Of a DNA stretch of 64,000 nt, positions 48,674 through 62,800 are shown one piece after another. The notes beneath the pieces are model-generated. The model searched no databases. It had not been told where the DNA came from and saw only the letters and a program-made list of their open reading frames with translations. This DNA comes from Wuchereria bancrofti. Taxonomy: Eukaryota; Nematoda; Chromadorea; Rhabditida; Onchocercidae. The stretch's first letter is position 1. Every line of letters starts with the position of its first letter. The DNA is taken from assembly GCA_005281725.1 (NCBI GenBank), contig SSBO01000012.1, forward strand, positions 4,913,564 to 4,977,563, given 5' to 3'. Both the position numbers and the translations under genes were made by a program.

Positions 48674-51349
48674 AAGGAAATGCTCAGTTTACGTTCCGCT
48701 TCCTTACCGATAGTGCAACGGACGGTTATGGTGAGTTCCTTCGTGCTTAAAATGTCAATTTCGGCTAAATTTATTCCAAGCTGCTAATTTGGCACATATA
48801 TTCACATCCCATTAAACGGTTCCACAACATGCACAATTATGTGCTGTATGAATCTGCTATTTCTGTAGCTGCACACTCAAACAGCAATGAGTCATGATTT
48901 GATGGAAAAAAAGATAAGCGTGGTAAAGCTGGGATAGATCTCTCCTTCCTATTCTAGGTTATCTCTAATTCCACCGATAAAACTATTATATATGATAAAA
49001 AGATTCACAATTGCACATCCCCCTTATTTGATGCATTCATTTGTGTCACTTTCAACTATGAAATGCATTAATCTGACATTAAAGCCATCTATTTCTCATA
49101 AATTTTAGGATCTATATAACTGTTCTGCAACACTGTTCTTTAGATTAAATGTGAAGCTGTATTCTTTTGGAATAGTATTTATGAAGTGAATGAAGTTTGG
49201 TGAACGAATAATTCTACCAGTATATTAATCATATTGAACAGCATATCCTGTGAATGTTCTCCCCGTAATCACTGGCTTTGCTTGATCTGGTTAAATTGAA
49301 AAAGCAAATTTTTGTAAGAGTAAGGGAGAGAAATAAAAAAAGAAATTTTGTACATTTTTTGGAATTGTTAGTGCTGATAATCGTAAATTACTTTTTGTGA
49401 AATAGGACAGTATGAATTAGGATGACAGGTTAAAAAACAATTTAAAAAATGGATAATCGTTCATGGCCACTTGTTCACCTAAGTTTTTAAAGAACGCCAA
49501 TCGTCTACCATTAATTTTGCATTTGAAGGCTTCAACAAAGAAGGAGTCAAAGATCACTATTCACCAATAGTGCCTGCAAGGAAATGAATCTAGTCAAGAC
49601 GTACTCACTGATTTTCCCTTTTAAATGTCATTTTCAACTTCAACTTTTTGATTTCTAATAAGAATCTGACTTTTTAAAGAAATTATTCATTTAAAGGCGG
49701 CATTTAAAGGCGGTACCAATGAGACCAATGAGTCTAAGGTATTGTCCTGTCATTAGTCTTTTTAATGAATAAAATGCTATAGACGTGATTTACCAAAAAT
49801 AACATATATTAAATTCATCCTTTCATGGAAAACAGGAGATGACGAAATCCTGATCACATTATTATTCAAATTAGGCTTCTAATTTTTGGTTATTTCCTTT
49901 TTAAGACACAAAATTTAATGATTGTGGCGTTTTGCACTCAGTGTATGAGCCCAACAGTTGGCCAATACGATAACGAACTTCTGTTGATGAAAATTTATAA
50001 ATAAATCAGGTATATTTACATTTTTTCAAAATAGAACTTTTAAGGCATTTTGAAGTCTTAAACTTTTCCTTTGACAGTGCATTGAACAATAAAAACTCTT
50101 TGTGCTTACAACTTCATTGCTTTTCGATTCCTTAATTCTAACGGACATTTGCTATGAAATATATATTTAAGTGATGGGATTTGTAAAATTTTAAATCAGA
50201 TTGAAATAAACTCAATATTTCTCGTACCATAAGTGTTGCAGTGAATCGGATGCATGCTGCGTTTGTTTATACATCCTTATAAAATTCGTAACAGAAACTT
50301 TCCCGTAACAACTATTAAATCTATTCCAAGAGCTAAATTTACAGAAAATATCGACTGTTCTATTTTTCGAAAGTTTTCAAATTTTCCTTACTTTAAGAAA
50401 AAAACATTTCCTGAAAAGCTTACATTCTCTCGCCGCGGACAAAGTAAAGTATGTTTGCAAAGTAAAGTATATAAAGTATATTGTAAGAGACTTTAAATAG
50501 CACCATATTTGCGGCTTTTTATTATTTCATATTCTCATGATGCTTGTTTGCTTGTTTATCTATACCATGTAGGCATTTTATCTATTTTTTTACTGAATTG
50601 GTTTAATCACGAAACTGCTGATAATCAGTGTTGTGTAATGTTATAAAAGAATAGAATAAAATTAATTCTGTGTCAAAAAAAAAAAAACGAATAAAAGCAT
50701 TTTTGCTCGTTAAGTTGATCATGATATGTGATAAGATCGCTTTACCTGATTAAACTGCAATTTAAATCGAGAAAATTCTAAATGCTTTCTCCTGCATCGG
50801 CATACATAAGAAGGCACTGCCAAAGCAAGCAGGTTAGCCGAAAATGATTTTTAAAAAGGTGGTATGCTTGCTGATGGATCAGTGCAAATTGAAAGGTCCA
50901 ATTCTCAAAAGTTAAGTTTGGTATAACAGCCTTTAACTTGAAACAAGATTTTTTATTTGAATAACTGCTCCAAAAAGTTTGGGAAATATGCTTTTTTTTT
51001 GGAAGCATTTGAAAAAAAATATGGTTAGATAAATATGAAGGTCCTCCATCGTGAGTTATTTATTTTAATAATTTGAAAGAAAATGTATGAGGAAGTACAA
51101 ATAAGTTCAACCTTGTCCAGTAATACCTACCGGACGGTTGAATAAGAGAGTTTAACTAGAACAGGAAAAGGACAGAAATATGCAAAATTTACAGTAAATA
51201 TTGGTAATTACGTGAATAATCAATGGATATTCATTGATGTTTATATTTCAGTTTTGAATGTCATCGAGGGCGGACTCCATGTGCACTTCGTGCCAAAGGC
51301 GGATTATAACATTCAGCGATACTTTGGAACGACGGCCACGATCAACTAA
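48674..51349 (+). CDS. Last two exons of an unidentified gene
   Basis: Two compact stretches in AT-rich DNA fit as consecutive exons. Exon 48674-48730 follows GACAG and ends at a strong GTGAGT donor. Exon 51252-51349 follows TTTCAG and ends in TAA. Both are in phase 1 at the shared junction. Together they read GNAQFTFRFLTDSATDGY, then VLNVIEGGLHVHFVPKADYN and IQRYFGTTATIN. In each exon only this frame is consistent with the other. An AATAAA follows 78 nt after the stop. The alternating hydrophobic pattern suggests beta strands, but I do not recognise the family. Upstream exons must lie further left and I could not place them with confidence. The 2.5 kb intron is long for this window. Confidence 0.45.
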
Positions 51350-51426
51350 CTACCCCTTTTCTCATTAGAAAGCCTGATCATTTTTTTCATCAAAGAGCTA
51401 ATTTTTCGAAATTAAAAGAGGCAATG

Positions 51427-51432
51427 AATAAA
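51427..51432 (+). terminator. Poly(A) signal AATAAA
   Basis: It lies 78 nt after the TAA at 51347-51349, supporting a real 3' end there. Confidence 0.45.
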
Positions 51433-54400
51433 GAACGATTTTCGACGTGGACCGCTTCTTCGTCATTTCATTTTCTGAAAGCTAGCCTGTTTGTTCACTA
51501 CCACTCAGCCTTACATTAAAAGTGAAGGGTTAAATGGCGATATTCCTCTAGTGAACAGAACGGTTGATAGAAAACTGAAACATATTATAAATTGGAGACA
51601 TTTGACACAATTCCGGTTTACTGTGTTCTTTCAACTTATATGAAATTGAGTTCCATCCATTAACATGGCCTGATAGGCACTTTTAAATCGGTTACTATAA
51701 ACGAATTCCATGAAAGTTAAGTCAAAAATCAGTAATACAGCCGGCATAATTTCATTTCTGGAGTAATACACAAATTACTAATGGCTATTAATAATTATGG
51801 AAAATAATATTGTATATAAGAATAGTAAGCAGGTTCAAAACTTTCCCAGTATTCTAGAATGATCAGTCCCACTCATAGCTATTAGGCTTTCTTAATGTTG
51901 AAATTCACGCTGCTTACAATTTTTCTTTTTTCCCCACTTCTTCCCTATCTTAATCGACGTTTTTAATTCCGATTATTTGAATAATGGTCGGTTATGTTAT
52001 TATATTAATTACTAAAGTAGTGAATTCCTCAGATACAATGTCCCATAAAATTTGATTTGACCTGGCACTGAAAGGATTTATTAGGCTTTCAGTCTTAGAA
52101 GTATTATTAAGTGCTTTTTTTTTGAATTTTTTTCTGAGCTAGAAAACGTTCGAAATTTTACGTAGCACAAATGGTTTGGTAAAATGTGCGCAGTCTGACA
52201 ACATCTAGCTTTTAGTGAGTCAGGTTAAAAAAGAAAAAATGATTACAATGAGCGATTAATCATTGTAGCCATGCGATGTTTGTTCTAATACGATTAAATT
52301 GCAGCCCCCATGTAATAATCGAACATACGTAAGCTAACGCAAACAGGACATTTACTTTTCATTCATTTTTTACACTTATTATTTGTTGTAAATTAAGATT
52401 GCAATGTGGCATGTAAAGTGATCGATGAATACGTATAGTGAGTGTATCACCCCCATTTTTCAACTTCTGACAATTCAAATGCCAAAAACAGCATGCGATA
52501 GGAATACAACCTCCGCAAGCTCTTAAATCAGTTGTTTTTGAAAATAAAAATTCATGGCATTTGAATTATTACTTTGAAAAACTCCGAAAAGTATTCGACA
52601 ACCTATTTCTGATCCTGGTAGGATTCTGTTAATTAGCCTAAATGAGTTCGATTAAGTTAGCCTGATGTATGAAGATTTCTTGTGGTTATTTAAAACCAGC
52701 AAGACCAAAACATCTTGAAACCTGCAGAAAGGAGTCCTCCTGAAATTTGAAAACTACTGGTTCAATTTGTATAATTCGTTGTAAAACGGAACTAATGTAC
52801 AATTCGTAATAGTATGCTGAGTATGCCCTGACAGAAGAAATGGCAATAAGTTGGAAATTGTAGGGAACTTTGTTTAACTACGTATGTTGCTTTCTGAATA
52901 TAGAATAACTTGAGATTACGATCTTTGTTTTACATGCCTTTCTATGAAAATCAGAAATTATGGTAAAAACATAATCACTGACTTGTATTTAGCAAAGGAA
53001 TTTGTACTTACAGTATTGATAGCTCTCAACAACTTTTCATAACATACAAGTTAGAATAACTTATGAATATTATAGAGAGTGAATGGAGATACCTGATTTT
53101 CAACACTTCGCTATTTTACTGTCAAAAGCGTTAAAGGAAGTTTTAAGAGAGAATTCTTGGACGAACTTTTACATTTACTGTGTTGTAATGGATCCGATTG
53201 TTGGTTAATCCGTATTACCATTTAATTCAGCTGAACTTGGTTTCACATGTGAAGCGGTTAGCAAAAGGGACAAGGAAGGGTCAGGAGGAAGAAGAGCATT
53301 AGATTCATGATGGATTAGAATGAGCGGCGAGCATTTATCTAACACTGCCTCTCTAGTTACTGTGGATTAAGAAGAGAAAGGTACAATGGGGTCATTTGAA
53401 GTGACAGTCGGAGTATGTCCTATTCGAAATGCGGCACCGGGACAACACATAGGATGAAGCATGAAATAGATTCATTTGAATATTTAATGAGGAAAGGTCA
53501 GCAAATGGAAATGAAAATAGCCAATTCAACAAACAACAGTTTTCTTTAAATAGGTTTCGGATAAATAGTTGTTTTGTTTTGAGACTTTGTTATATTTCAA
53601 TGATCTCTCTCGGTGAAGTAAGTCATACAGCCATTCCTTAGCATAAGTATTGTCTTCTATTTTTAGACTCATGTCTTAAGATCATTCAGTTTATGCATTT
53701 TATAAGAACTGAAATAAATGAGTAGCCTTGGCCTCAAATCGTTGTATTTTTCGCACTTTATTTATATTTTTAGCCTTTCCTGTGGAAGTATAAAAAAACA
53801 AATATCGAGATTCTTTCTGATTCTTCGAAGCATTTTCAAGTACAATTTGAATTTAAAAATTGTTGTTTGATATTTTAATTACGAATTTTCGTAAATGGAA
53901 TATATGGATTGAGATTATCACTATTTACGGAGAACTTAGCCCACTACAATGAGATTCTGGCAAAAGTCATCGTCAGTTATGATTTTAAATCCGTAATTTA
54001 AACAACTGAAACAATGTTCATGTTTTATAATATTTGGAAACATAAAAGGGAACCATTGAAACAGCCACCGTACTATGTTAATGGCTACACACTTCAGATC
54101 ACTAGAAACCAGTTACCTTCAATGACTACCGTATGCTACCACTCACCTGTTGTTGGCGCGTTTTGTTTGGTTATTTTATGTGAGGTTTTTATAATTCTAA
54201 TTTAATTCTAAAGGGAATTGGAATGGTACGGGAAGAGTTCTGGAGCGGTTGTTTCCAAACATTATGGCCATGAGTTCACAAGAGTTAATTGGTTGAGATG
54301 AAGTGGAAATATAATGTTAATTCATGAATGTAATGGAGAAACCGTTTCTGCTTAAACTTAAGCTGTTATATTTACATCTATGGAGATGGTTTTTCAGAGA

Positions 54401-55263
54401 TAGTTTTTCAGAAAAGTGCTTCCCAAAATATCAATGTTTTGCAAACACTGGTTTATTTCGCTGGTGATAGACGATGTACATCTGTAATGGATATTACCAT
54501 CTTGTTTAATGTTTCCACACTTTGTATGCACTGTTTCATACGAGCGCTGTACGATCTGCTTGCCAGGATTCCTTCCTTACAAGTTTTGAAATTGAAATTT
54601 CAGCAAATTAGATGTTCATTAATTTTAAAGGGACCTGCTTGTTTGCGAAGCATGTGTGTATTTCCGTACAGAATAAGGAAGCTGGATACATGCATATTAC
54701 TGTGTCAGTGTACTGTACACCGTAATATGATGGGGTATAGGAAGAGAAGCACGTATCTGCGTGCACGTCATCCCATATCACGCCACTAAAGGAGTACGAT
54801 TTGATGAGCTAGCAACAGCAATCCACATGTAAGTAAGCATCCAAAGCGCATTGGCAAAGAGTCCTTCCAGTGTTAGCTCATTTACCGCAGGTGTCCGTAA
54901 AAAGGAGCTGATGTAGGAGCAGGTATTGATTGGATGACGGTGTCTGCCGCATCTTCCTACATTCATCCAGTAATGTCGGAAGAAGCCGAAGAGTTCCCGC
55001 ATCAAAGCATTGGTAGGATTTCAGATGTAACACATGTATGTGCTTATATATATATATATGTATGTGTATGTGCGTCTGTGTGTGTATGTGTACGCACGTG
55101 ATGGATGGATGGATGGTTGTATACTTCAGCTGGCCAACGACTCATTAAAGTTGCCCCTGAGGCCTTCAAAATAAGCACACCGTAGTTGGAGCAGCCCCAT
55201 TGCAGCCAGCGAGGTGCTCAACAAGGTAGTGCACGGTGTGTTTTGCCTGCACTGAAAATTCCG
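51433..55263. other. Gene-poor region
   Basis: No gene supported. The plus-strand frame at 54439-54789 (116 codons) and the minus-strand frame at 54778-55005 have no recognised sequence, no homology that I can name and no good splice context. A TA/TG-rich simple tract lies at 55040-55090. Confidence 0.45.
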
Positions 55264-55268
55264 AATTA

Positions 55269-55528
55269 GAATGAATGAAATGAATGAAATGAATGAAATG
55301 AATGAAATGAATGAAATGAATGAAATGAATGAAATGAATGAAATGAATGAAATGAATGAAATGAATGAAATGAATGAAAATGAATGAAATGAATGAAATG
55401 AATGAAATGAATGAAATGAATGAAATGAATGAAATGAATGAAATGAATGAAATGAATGAATGAATGAATGAATGAATGAATGAATGAATGAATGAATGAA
55501 TGAATGAATGAATGAATGAATGAATGAA
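55269..55528. repeat. Compound satellite: 9-mer (ATGAATGAA) array running into a (TGAA) tetranucleotide array
   Basis: About 20 copies of the 9-bp unit ATGAATGAA, with a single one-base interruption near 55378, pass directly into about 18 copies of TGAA. Because the unit is nine bases it is open in several minus-strand frames, giving long His-Ser-Phe and Phe-Ile-His repeats; these are not genes. The array probably grew by duplication of two TGAA units plus one base. Confidence 0.95.
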
Positions 55529-57704
55529 GATATATCACAGACTTGCTGGAGACAGCATCGCATTCTATCCACATTCCTTTCTCACTTACTTCCAGAGTTA
55601 CCTCACGTACGCCACTGTTAATGTAAGACCATTCTATTCTTTCCAGTGTATTGTAATCCGAGAGAAGGACTCTGTCACTGTATCCTTATTTCGTTATAGA
55701 TGATAGTAGAAGTGGCGATAGTAGTAGTGAATAGTTAGTAGTAGTAGTAATTCGTGACAACTGTTTTCGAAGATATGGGAAAAAAGATACCATTGTGTGA
55801 ATTCGGTTTGTGAGAACTAATGAGCACTTCAGAAGCATGTCCACAATCGTAACAATGAGATGGAACACATTTACAAGAGTGTCAGGTGACCATCTGTGAT
55901 CCACCACCACCAAAATTCCTTGGCAAGTGATCAGTTCATACCACTTCACCCGGATCGCCTTTATTTTCCTTGAAATTGAGCCCATCCCTTTACTTTCTTT
56001 CCCTTCATATGTGCTCCAACTAAGCAGTTAACACCTGTAAAGGAGTTGGTAATTTACCCTTATCCAATTACTAATTTTTTTTGTTTATACTTTTCTTCCC
56101 CTATTTGTCTATTTGCAATGGTCTAACACTATCAGAATAAATCATCCAACTGCTACCAACATACCGCCGAATTCTCCGTCGTTCCACCCTCACACTAATA
56201 AACCTGAAATGAATCAATAAATATCTGCATGGATTATGCCATCCCCACGACCTCCTAATTTTGACTTCAATGGATGAGTCCGTAGGTTCCAGTTAAATGT
56301 CGAAATTTGTGCTGGATTAGTGAGCAGTAATAGAGATGGAAGTCAACTAATTTAACAAAAATGCAGTGATATCTTCAGAATCCAAGGGAAAAAGTGGAGT
56401 GGACTGTTCGTAGACAGTATGCGGTGTATTTGGTAAAATGGTGTAGGAATATATATTTCTCCGTTTCTCCATTTGAACGGTGGATTGGTTGGAGTCATAG
56501 TGAGAAGAAGATTGCATGGGGCCAGATGGGCTGAGGCTCAGTGGGTCGGAAGTTGAAGATGGTGGGAGAGGAGGGAGAGGGAGCGTTATGGCATTCTCCG
56601 CACCCGTGTGCTCTTCAATCGTACCTTAATCAGGGCCAGGGAATGGCAGCAAGAAAAGGACGAGGAGGAGGAGGAGGAAAGGAAGAGAGCATCCTGACCA
56701 AAGCTCTATTAAATTGCTCCTTGAATGCGCTTCTCGTCGTTTGTCCATTGTTGATATGTCCAGCTCATTTGTGCTACCGCATACAATCCTGTTATTTATG
56801 CTCATCCCATCATCCCTATCCCATATAGGTAAGACTGTTTAAAGATTGCAGTCTTGCCAAACTCGAGTCCATACCAGTATATCAGCTGAGTTTTGGTGAT
56901 ATTGAGGTTCCACTCAGGTGTTAACTGTATCGCCGCTGCTACGCTATGATCACTTTTTTCTATTGCCGGTAAATATTGGAATTATCCCGTCTTCCAATTT
57001 CCTCTATTCCCACACGTAATCAAGTATCGGCATTTCCTATGTTCTCGGGCCGTTCATTTCCTATCCATGCTCTTCAATCCTATATTTGGCACAGTGTTTT
57101 GCGAATATTGTTCATTTTTACTGGGTGGTATATAAATTTTTATTACAAATATCTAACAATCTCCAAACTCTGAATTACCTGCAAAACTGTTTTGTGCAGA
57201 ATTCTTTGTTAAGCAATGTGATTGTTCCTGGGGATAATTTATGATGAAACACATTACTGAGTAGGAAAATCGACGATTTGAGAAATGCCGTAAATGCAGT
57301 TTATGATGACTATTGATAACAGTGTGCATCTTAAGTTTTATTTTTATTTTTTAATTGCAGGAGCAAACTACTTTTGTTTCTTTTGCAGTAAGATTGTAAA
57401 GACATTTGGTTTAGTTGGCGTGGATTAATTTAGAGGTTAACATATTGAGAATAGAGAATAAACCCAGTTAAAATATTGGGAGCTGTAATCAAAAGTTTGC
57501 ATTCCTTCATTTCTCTACTAATTGAACAGGTATGTTACGCATACACTTGCAATAAATTGGATTAGCACTGCAGTGGAGACGATACCGTTCATTTATGTGA
57601 TTTTGCATGGCAGAAAATTTTTCGTTTTATCTAACGTATAGCAGAAGATCAAAGGATTTTATATTTGTTTATCTAAGCGCCTATTCCTAATCCCAAAATG
57701 TTAA

Positions 57705-57760
57705 ACTGGCCTGTTAAACTGACCGTATTTGGTTAAACTGACCGTATATTGACCGTATTT
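57705..57760. repeat. Small tandem duplication (TTAAACTGACCGTATTT units)
   Basis: Two near-identical units containing GTTAAACTGACCGTAT occur in a row, followed by a partial third unit (GACCGTATTT) and preceded by the similar TTAAACTGGCCTG. Unit length is about 17-19 bp. Confidence 0.7.
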
Positions 57761-59674
57761 TTTCAAGTCATGACCTTATCCATCCAGCTAGGAAAACTCC
57801 TAAGCTTCATGGATTTACATGTTAACATTATAATGCTATTTGGTGTTTGTTTTCATTCAGTACTTCTGAAAATAAAGAAAAAAACTTGCCTGCAGTGAAG
57901 TATTGCGGTATATTTTGCTTCATATGTAGTAAAGAGTGCTGATTTGTTAATCCCTTAATCGATGTTCTTTCGTGAGAATTTGCGAGATCAATAAAACTAT
58001 ACTGATAGTTGGTATTTGAGATCATCTTGTTATTGGCTCGATTAAGCTTAGCGTAGTAGTATTCCATGATTGAAATATATTGTAACTGGAACGTATTTTA
58101 TGATTCCAATATATTTACAACATAGATTGAAATTTGTGCTCGATTTAAACGCATATACTTATTCCAAAGTTCGGTCTCAAACAGCTGTGAAATATAAGAT
58201 TGAGGAGAGGAGAGGGGAGCATTTGAACGATGTTGATGGAGGGATATGAGTTTTCATAGACCAGAAAGGGATGCGTTAAAATTCTTGATCATTTATTGCT
58301 GGGGTGCGAATTTGAGATTAAGAGCTTTATAAAATGAGGCACTGGGGACGTATACGAAGATATCACTACTTATTCCAGCATCATACATATAAACTGTTCA
58401 TAACCTTCTAGCTTCCGGTACACTTTCCATTTGCCAAATAGACTAATACACATAAGTATAAACATATTGCACACTTAGATCAGATACTTAATGTATCCCG
58501 AAGGTACCATCAGTTTCTTCCCTTCCAGATTAAACTCTCCATTATTTTTATGTGCGACTGAGCAAACTTATTGTTGTATTTGTAAATCTGAGAGTATCTT
58601 CTCCATATATTCCCTGAGGATTTCCTCTCACTGCGCTTCATGTTCTAAACGTTCGTCTTACAAAGGTCGCCTGAATTAAAGATCTTGTTTCCCATCCATC
58701 CCACAGTACAGCTTTCTTCTTGACACTATGAATATATGTCTTGAATACTTCCCACTAAATTAAAACAATTTATTTGCCCTTTTAAAAATTATGTTCCGTT
58801 TTCCTTCATGTTTTCACGTTACGCTTAATGTTAGTTGTCTTTGCAGATTCTTGTCTAAATTGTTCTCATGTAGATACTGCTACTGATAGATGTCAGATGT
58901 TAACCCTTGACTCCTACTCTAACTTGATGTGAGCAGTGAGAAGTAGCTTTCAACATTATTCCTCCGCATACCATTTTATTGCCAAATTGCCAGTTGCTAT
59001 TCATCTATGATGCTATAATGCTGGCCACACTCTTCCAACTTTATCCATAACTTCCCCTGAACTTATCTCTCCCCAACAATGGCTTCAACTTGCTTGTTTA
59101 AATTTCCACCAGCTTACCTTTCCCACTTCTTCCTTCTTCCAATGGATATTTCTCTCGCCTTGCGCTTATAGATTCCTGGAAATGTATCGAACTTATTTGA
59201 TAACATTATAAATCTGTTATGAGACAAACCCATTGGGCGTGGTTCAACAATTGTAGGCATTTCATCTCTGCATTTCCGTTTGGCCTACCAACCGATATGT
59301 TTCTTGTCCTGCAAGTTATGTGGCACACTTAAGACTAATTACCACTATCTTTTAATGTCACCTTCCTGACCTACAAGTTTGTTCTATCCTATTCCCATCA
59401 TTTCCAGTTAGTTGACAGTCATTTCTAACTTTAAAATACGACTTAGTTGATTTAACCATGAAATGTACTTATTTGCTTACCATCCCCTAAGGAAATAGAC
59501 AGATACAAAGCTGACATATCACTGCCATTTTAGTTAAACGCCAGGTAAAGAAGTGTACAGATGTTACTTGTGGCTGTCGGCCATTTCACTTAGCTTACAG
59601 AACCAGCCCATCCCTTTTGTAAAGTAACATTATCATCAAAATGTTGTACACGACCATACCATCCCACTTTCAGC

Positions 59675-59828
59675 CATATATATATATATACGCCGAATTC
59701 GTTTTTTTGTTTCTGGGCTACGGTAATTTATAACCGCACCTGCCCCGGTTGCACAAACATAAGACACACACGCCAACCAACATACACACACATACTACAT
59801 ACTACACACATATATATATATATACACA
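59675..59828. repeat. Cluster of AT and AC microsatellites
   Basis: Two (AT)n runs flank an A/C-rich stretch with several ACACAC blocks, inside gene-poor DNA. Confidence 0.75.
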
Positions 59829-62800
59829 GTGAGCATTTTAGTGCTCAATTTGTCTATGAGGGAGTGTTGCGTTTGTGTTTTAATACCTGTAATTATACAG
59901 ATAATTGGACAAAATTTGGCGAGCAATAAGCTTAATCAGATTCGTGAATTTGTGTGCCAAATACCATTGTTTTCTTGCGTTACAAGTTACTGTAAAAACA
60001 GTCCACTACGTTCTTAAACTTCTGATATCTAAACCAGCTAATGCATTGAAGGAGATGGCTTGACGGTTGCGTAAATGACTGATATACTTTTTTTTTACTT
60101 TCGTCATACCATCATAGAAAGATATGCTGCTGGAGACTGGATAGTCTATTCCTCTTTCCCTCCAAATTCCCCGGTTTTTAATTGATAAATTACTGGAACA
60201 AAAGAATTCAGTGTCGTGATATCTGTATAGTGGATCTGACATCTTCGGTTTTTTTTTCCAGTATGTTTCGCTTTCATTATTAGATTCTTAGTATTTTCAT
60301 TAAAGGTAAAAGATATGTTTATTGCTCTCTATTAATTGCTTCGCTTTCCTTTAAAATTTTCAAAGTTTGAGCATTTAAGTGAAGTTAAGTGTTCGAACAT
60401 TAAATAGTACAACTTGAAAGTTATGTATTTCTTCTGGTGTTTAATTATTTGTACTGAACTGCTTTTGCAATTTAGAAACTTTCAGAAGTGCCGACCGGAG
60501 ATACTGTAGATAGAAACTTGTGGGAGAAATAGAATTTCCGCTTTGTAAAAAAAAAAAGTCACGGTTCATTATAGGCTAAGGTATGAATGATGAAATAAAT
60601 AGAGAGCACTTTAAATGCGGTTACTCATTTTAATAAGGTGTGGAAAACTGGCTGAAGTGGAACACTGTTTACGTACAATACATTAATATTCTTAGCATAT
60701 TAACTGATGAAAACTATTTGACCAAAATCAGTTTTTATGAAATGTGAAATATTCTAGGAACAGCAAAGGAACTAAAATAAACACGAATTGGATTTTTTAT
60801 TACTGAAATGAATAACAATTTTAACCCTCCGAGATATAGCTTAAACTTTGTTTATATTGACAGTAGTTGATAGGAAATATGAGTGGCGTGACCACTCAGA
60901 AAATATACTGATTGTTTACGAAGTAATTCAGCTTATCATCTGCTCTAAAATGGCGAAGGTATTTTACATTTAAGTTTCTCGTGCTGCATGAATTTTTATG
61001 CTGTAAAAGAGAAATGTGCAAATAAACCGCTGAGCTATTTCTAGTTTTTTTTTAGGACCACTTTCACTCTTCCCATGAAAATGCAAATTTTCATGGCAGC
61101 TGATATTTAAATCAATCATAGGTGAATAAACATGAAAAAATCAAATTTATTGACGTGAGGGTTCAAATACCACCTGTTGGTTTTCTGGTAGTGGGGCAGC
61201 TAGACAACAAGGTATCATTTTTGTTGCTCTCACAAAATATTTTTGAACAAAGCTGGACGACCGCCACTATTAACATCTGCCGCAATTTTGTTTCTTCGGC
61301 GTCCAAATTTATAACCTTTTAATTTCAAAAATTTTCGTCATTTAGATACAGATCTTACCAGCAGTCTCTCAGAACTAGCTACACACTTTCTCTAAACTTT
61401 TCCTTCTCTTTTCCTTTACTTCCTATTATATGCAGAAAATATTTAAAATTTAAATGCATGTCTTGTTTTTACTTTCGCAGTTTCTATGGCCTTATAAAAA
61501 TATTCAACAAAGTTGCATAAACAAGACAGAAAATATTGAATTTGAAACCATATTTTGAAAATAAAGCCATTATATAGGCATGAAATCTTCAATAAGTTTT
61601 AACAGCTGTATATAAGTGTGAAAACAGTGAATTTCAAACAGTCTATAGCTTAAGAAAAACTATAGTTTCTGTAATCTAATACAGTTGCTAACATCAGTAT
61701 TCATGAGATTGATAAATTGAGAGCAAATTGGAATGGAGGATTATGAAAATATTTATGATCCGCTCCCTTCCGCTAGTAGTATTCTCTGTAAATGTAATAA
61801 TACTGCTAATCTGTCAGCGATAAACTAAATAGGTCTTGTAACTTATTATCTGGTAGTAATAATGGGAGAATAAGGAAATAAGAGGAGAAGGAAAGAGGAT
61901 GTGAGATGAAGCAGCTGTCAAGCAAGCATTATTGTATATTGAAAAATATCTCATTACCCCATCCTCTCAATCCTTAAACAAACAGGTGCAAAATCGGCAT
62001 TCTTCACTCCAACTCCACCTTCACTGTTTTTGTACCTTTTACTACCGTATACCAAACCTTTTACTACCGTTTGATGCTTTTGGAAGCTTACAGTGATAGT
62101 TTGAGCAACATCCACTAGTTAATGAGTTAATCAGTCTGCCCGTTTCCTTTGTCTCCTTAAAATGTCACCATTTGTGCCATCTGAGCGCCTTTATCTGTCT
62201 AGCTGGATGTTGTGGTGAGAAAGCCTGAAAACAATTTACCTCTTTCAAGTGTTTCACTGTTTAAAATCCCTTTATTACAACGCACTTGTCAGTAAAGTAG
62301 CAGGCTGGTAGAAAAAGTGTCTCATTTCGGTAGGAATATTTTTAAACTGAAGTGGACTGGTATTTAAATTTAGCGAGTTTTGCCTTCGTCATTGTTTAAC
62401 TGACAAGTTTCCTATCTCCCTCTAACTGAGGAAGTTTTTCTGGTTGTTTTTGCTGAGAGTTTTGTTTGGTAACTCTTATAGGAGCGGTATCCTGCAGCGG
62501 TATGATTAAGAAGTTAGAAGGTATCATATATGATTTTCAATTTGCGAATTACATGACAGTGTGCTCTTTTTATATGTTTTGAAGATGTTCGAGTGGTGAA
62601 ATTTTTCTATTTCTCAATTTGTGTTCTTCACTAACTTAAAAAACGGTATACGTAAATCAGTGACTGACAGAATCGAATTAGGGTTATTTTAGACAGCAGT
62701 GAACTGAACTTAAAGAGTTCCATGTGGTACCACTGATGGTCTTGAATAAATGTCCTAATTTTGTCAGTCTCATAACGCATTGGTTGGCATGTTTTTCATC

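Noticed and set aside
54439..54789. A 116-codon plus-strand ORF in the gene-poor region
   Set aside because: No homology recognised, no splice or start context, and its composition resembles random open sequence.
55126..55574. Two minus-strand ORFs with His-Ser-Phe or Phe-Ile-His repeats
   Set aside because: They are translations of the 9-mer/4-mer satellite, open only because the unit is a multiple of three and lacks stops.
61130..61210. A tRNA-like GGTTCAAATACC box
   Set aside because: No matching A box, acceptor stem or anticodon loop can be laid out around it.
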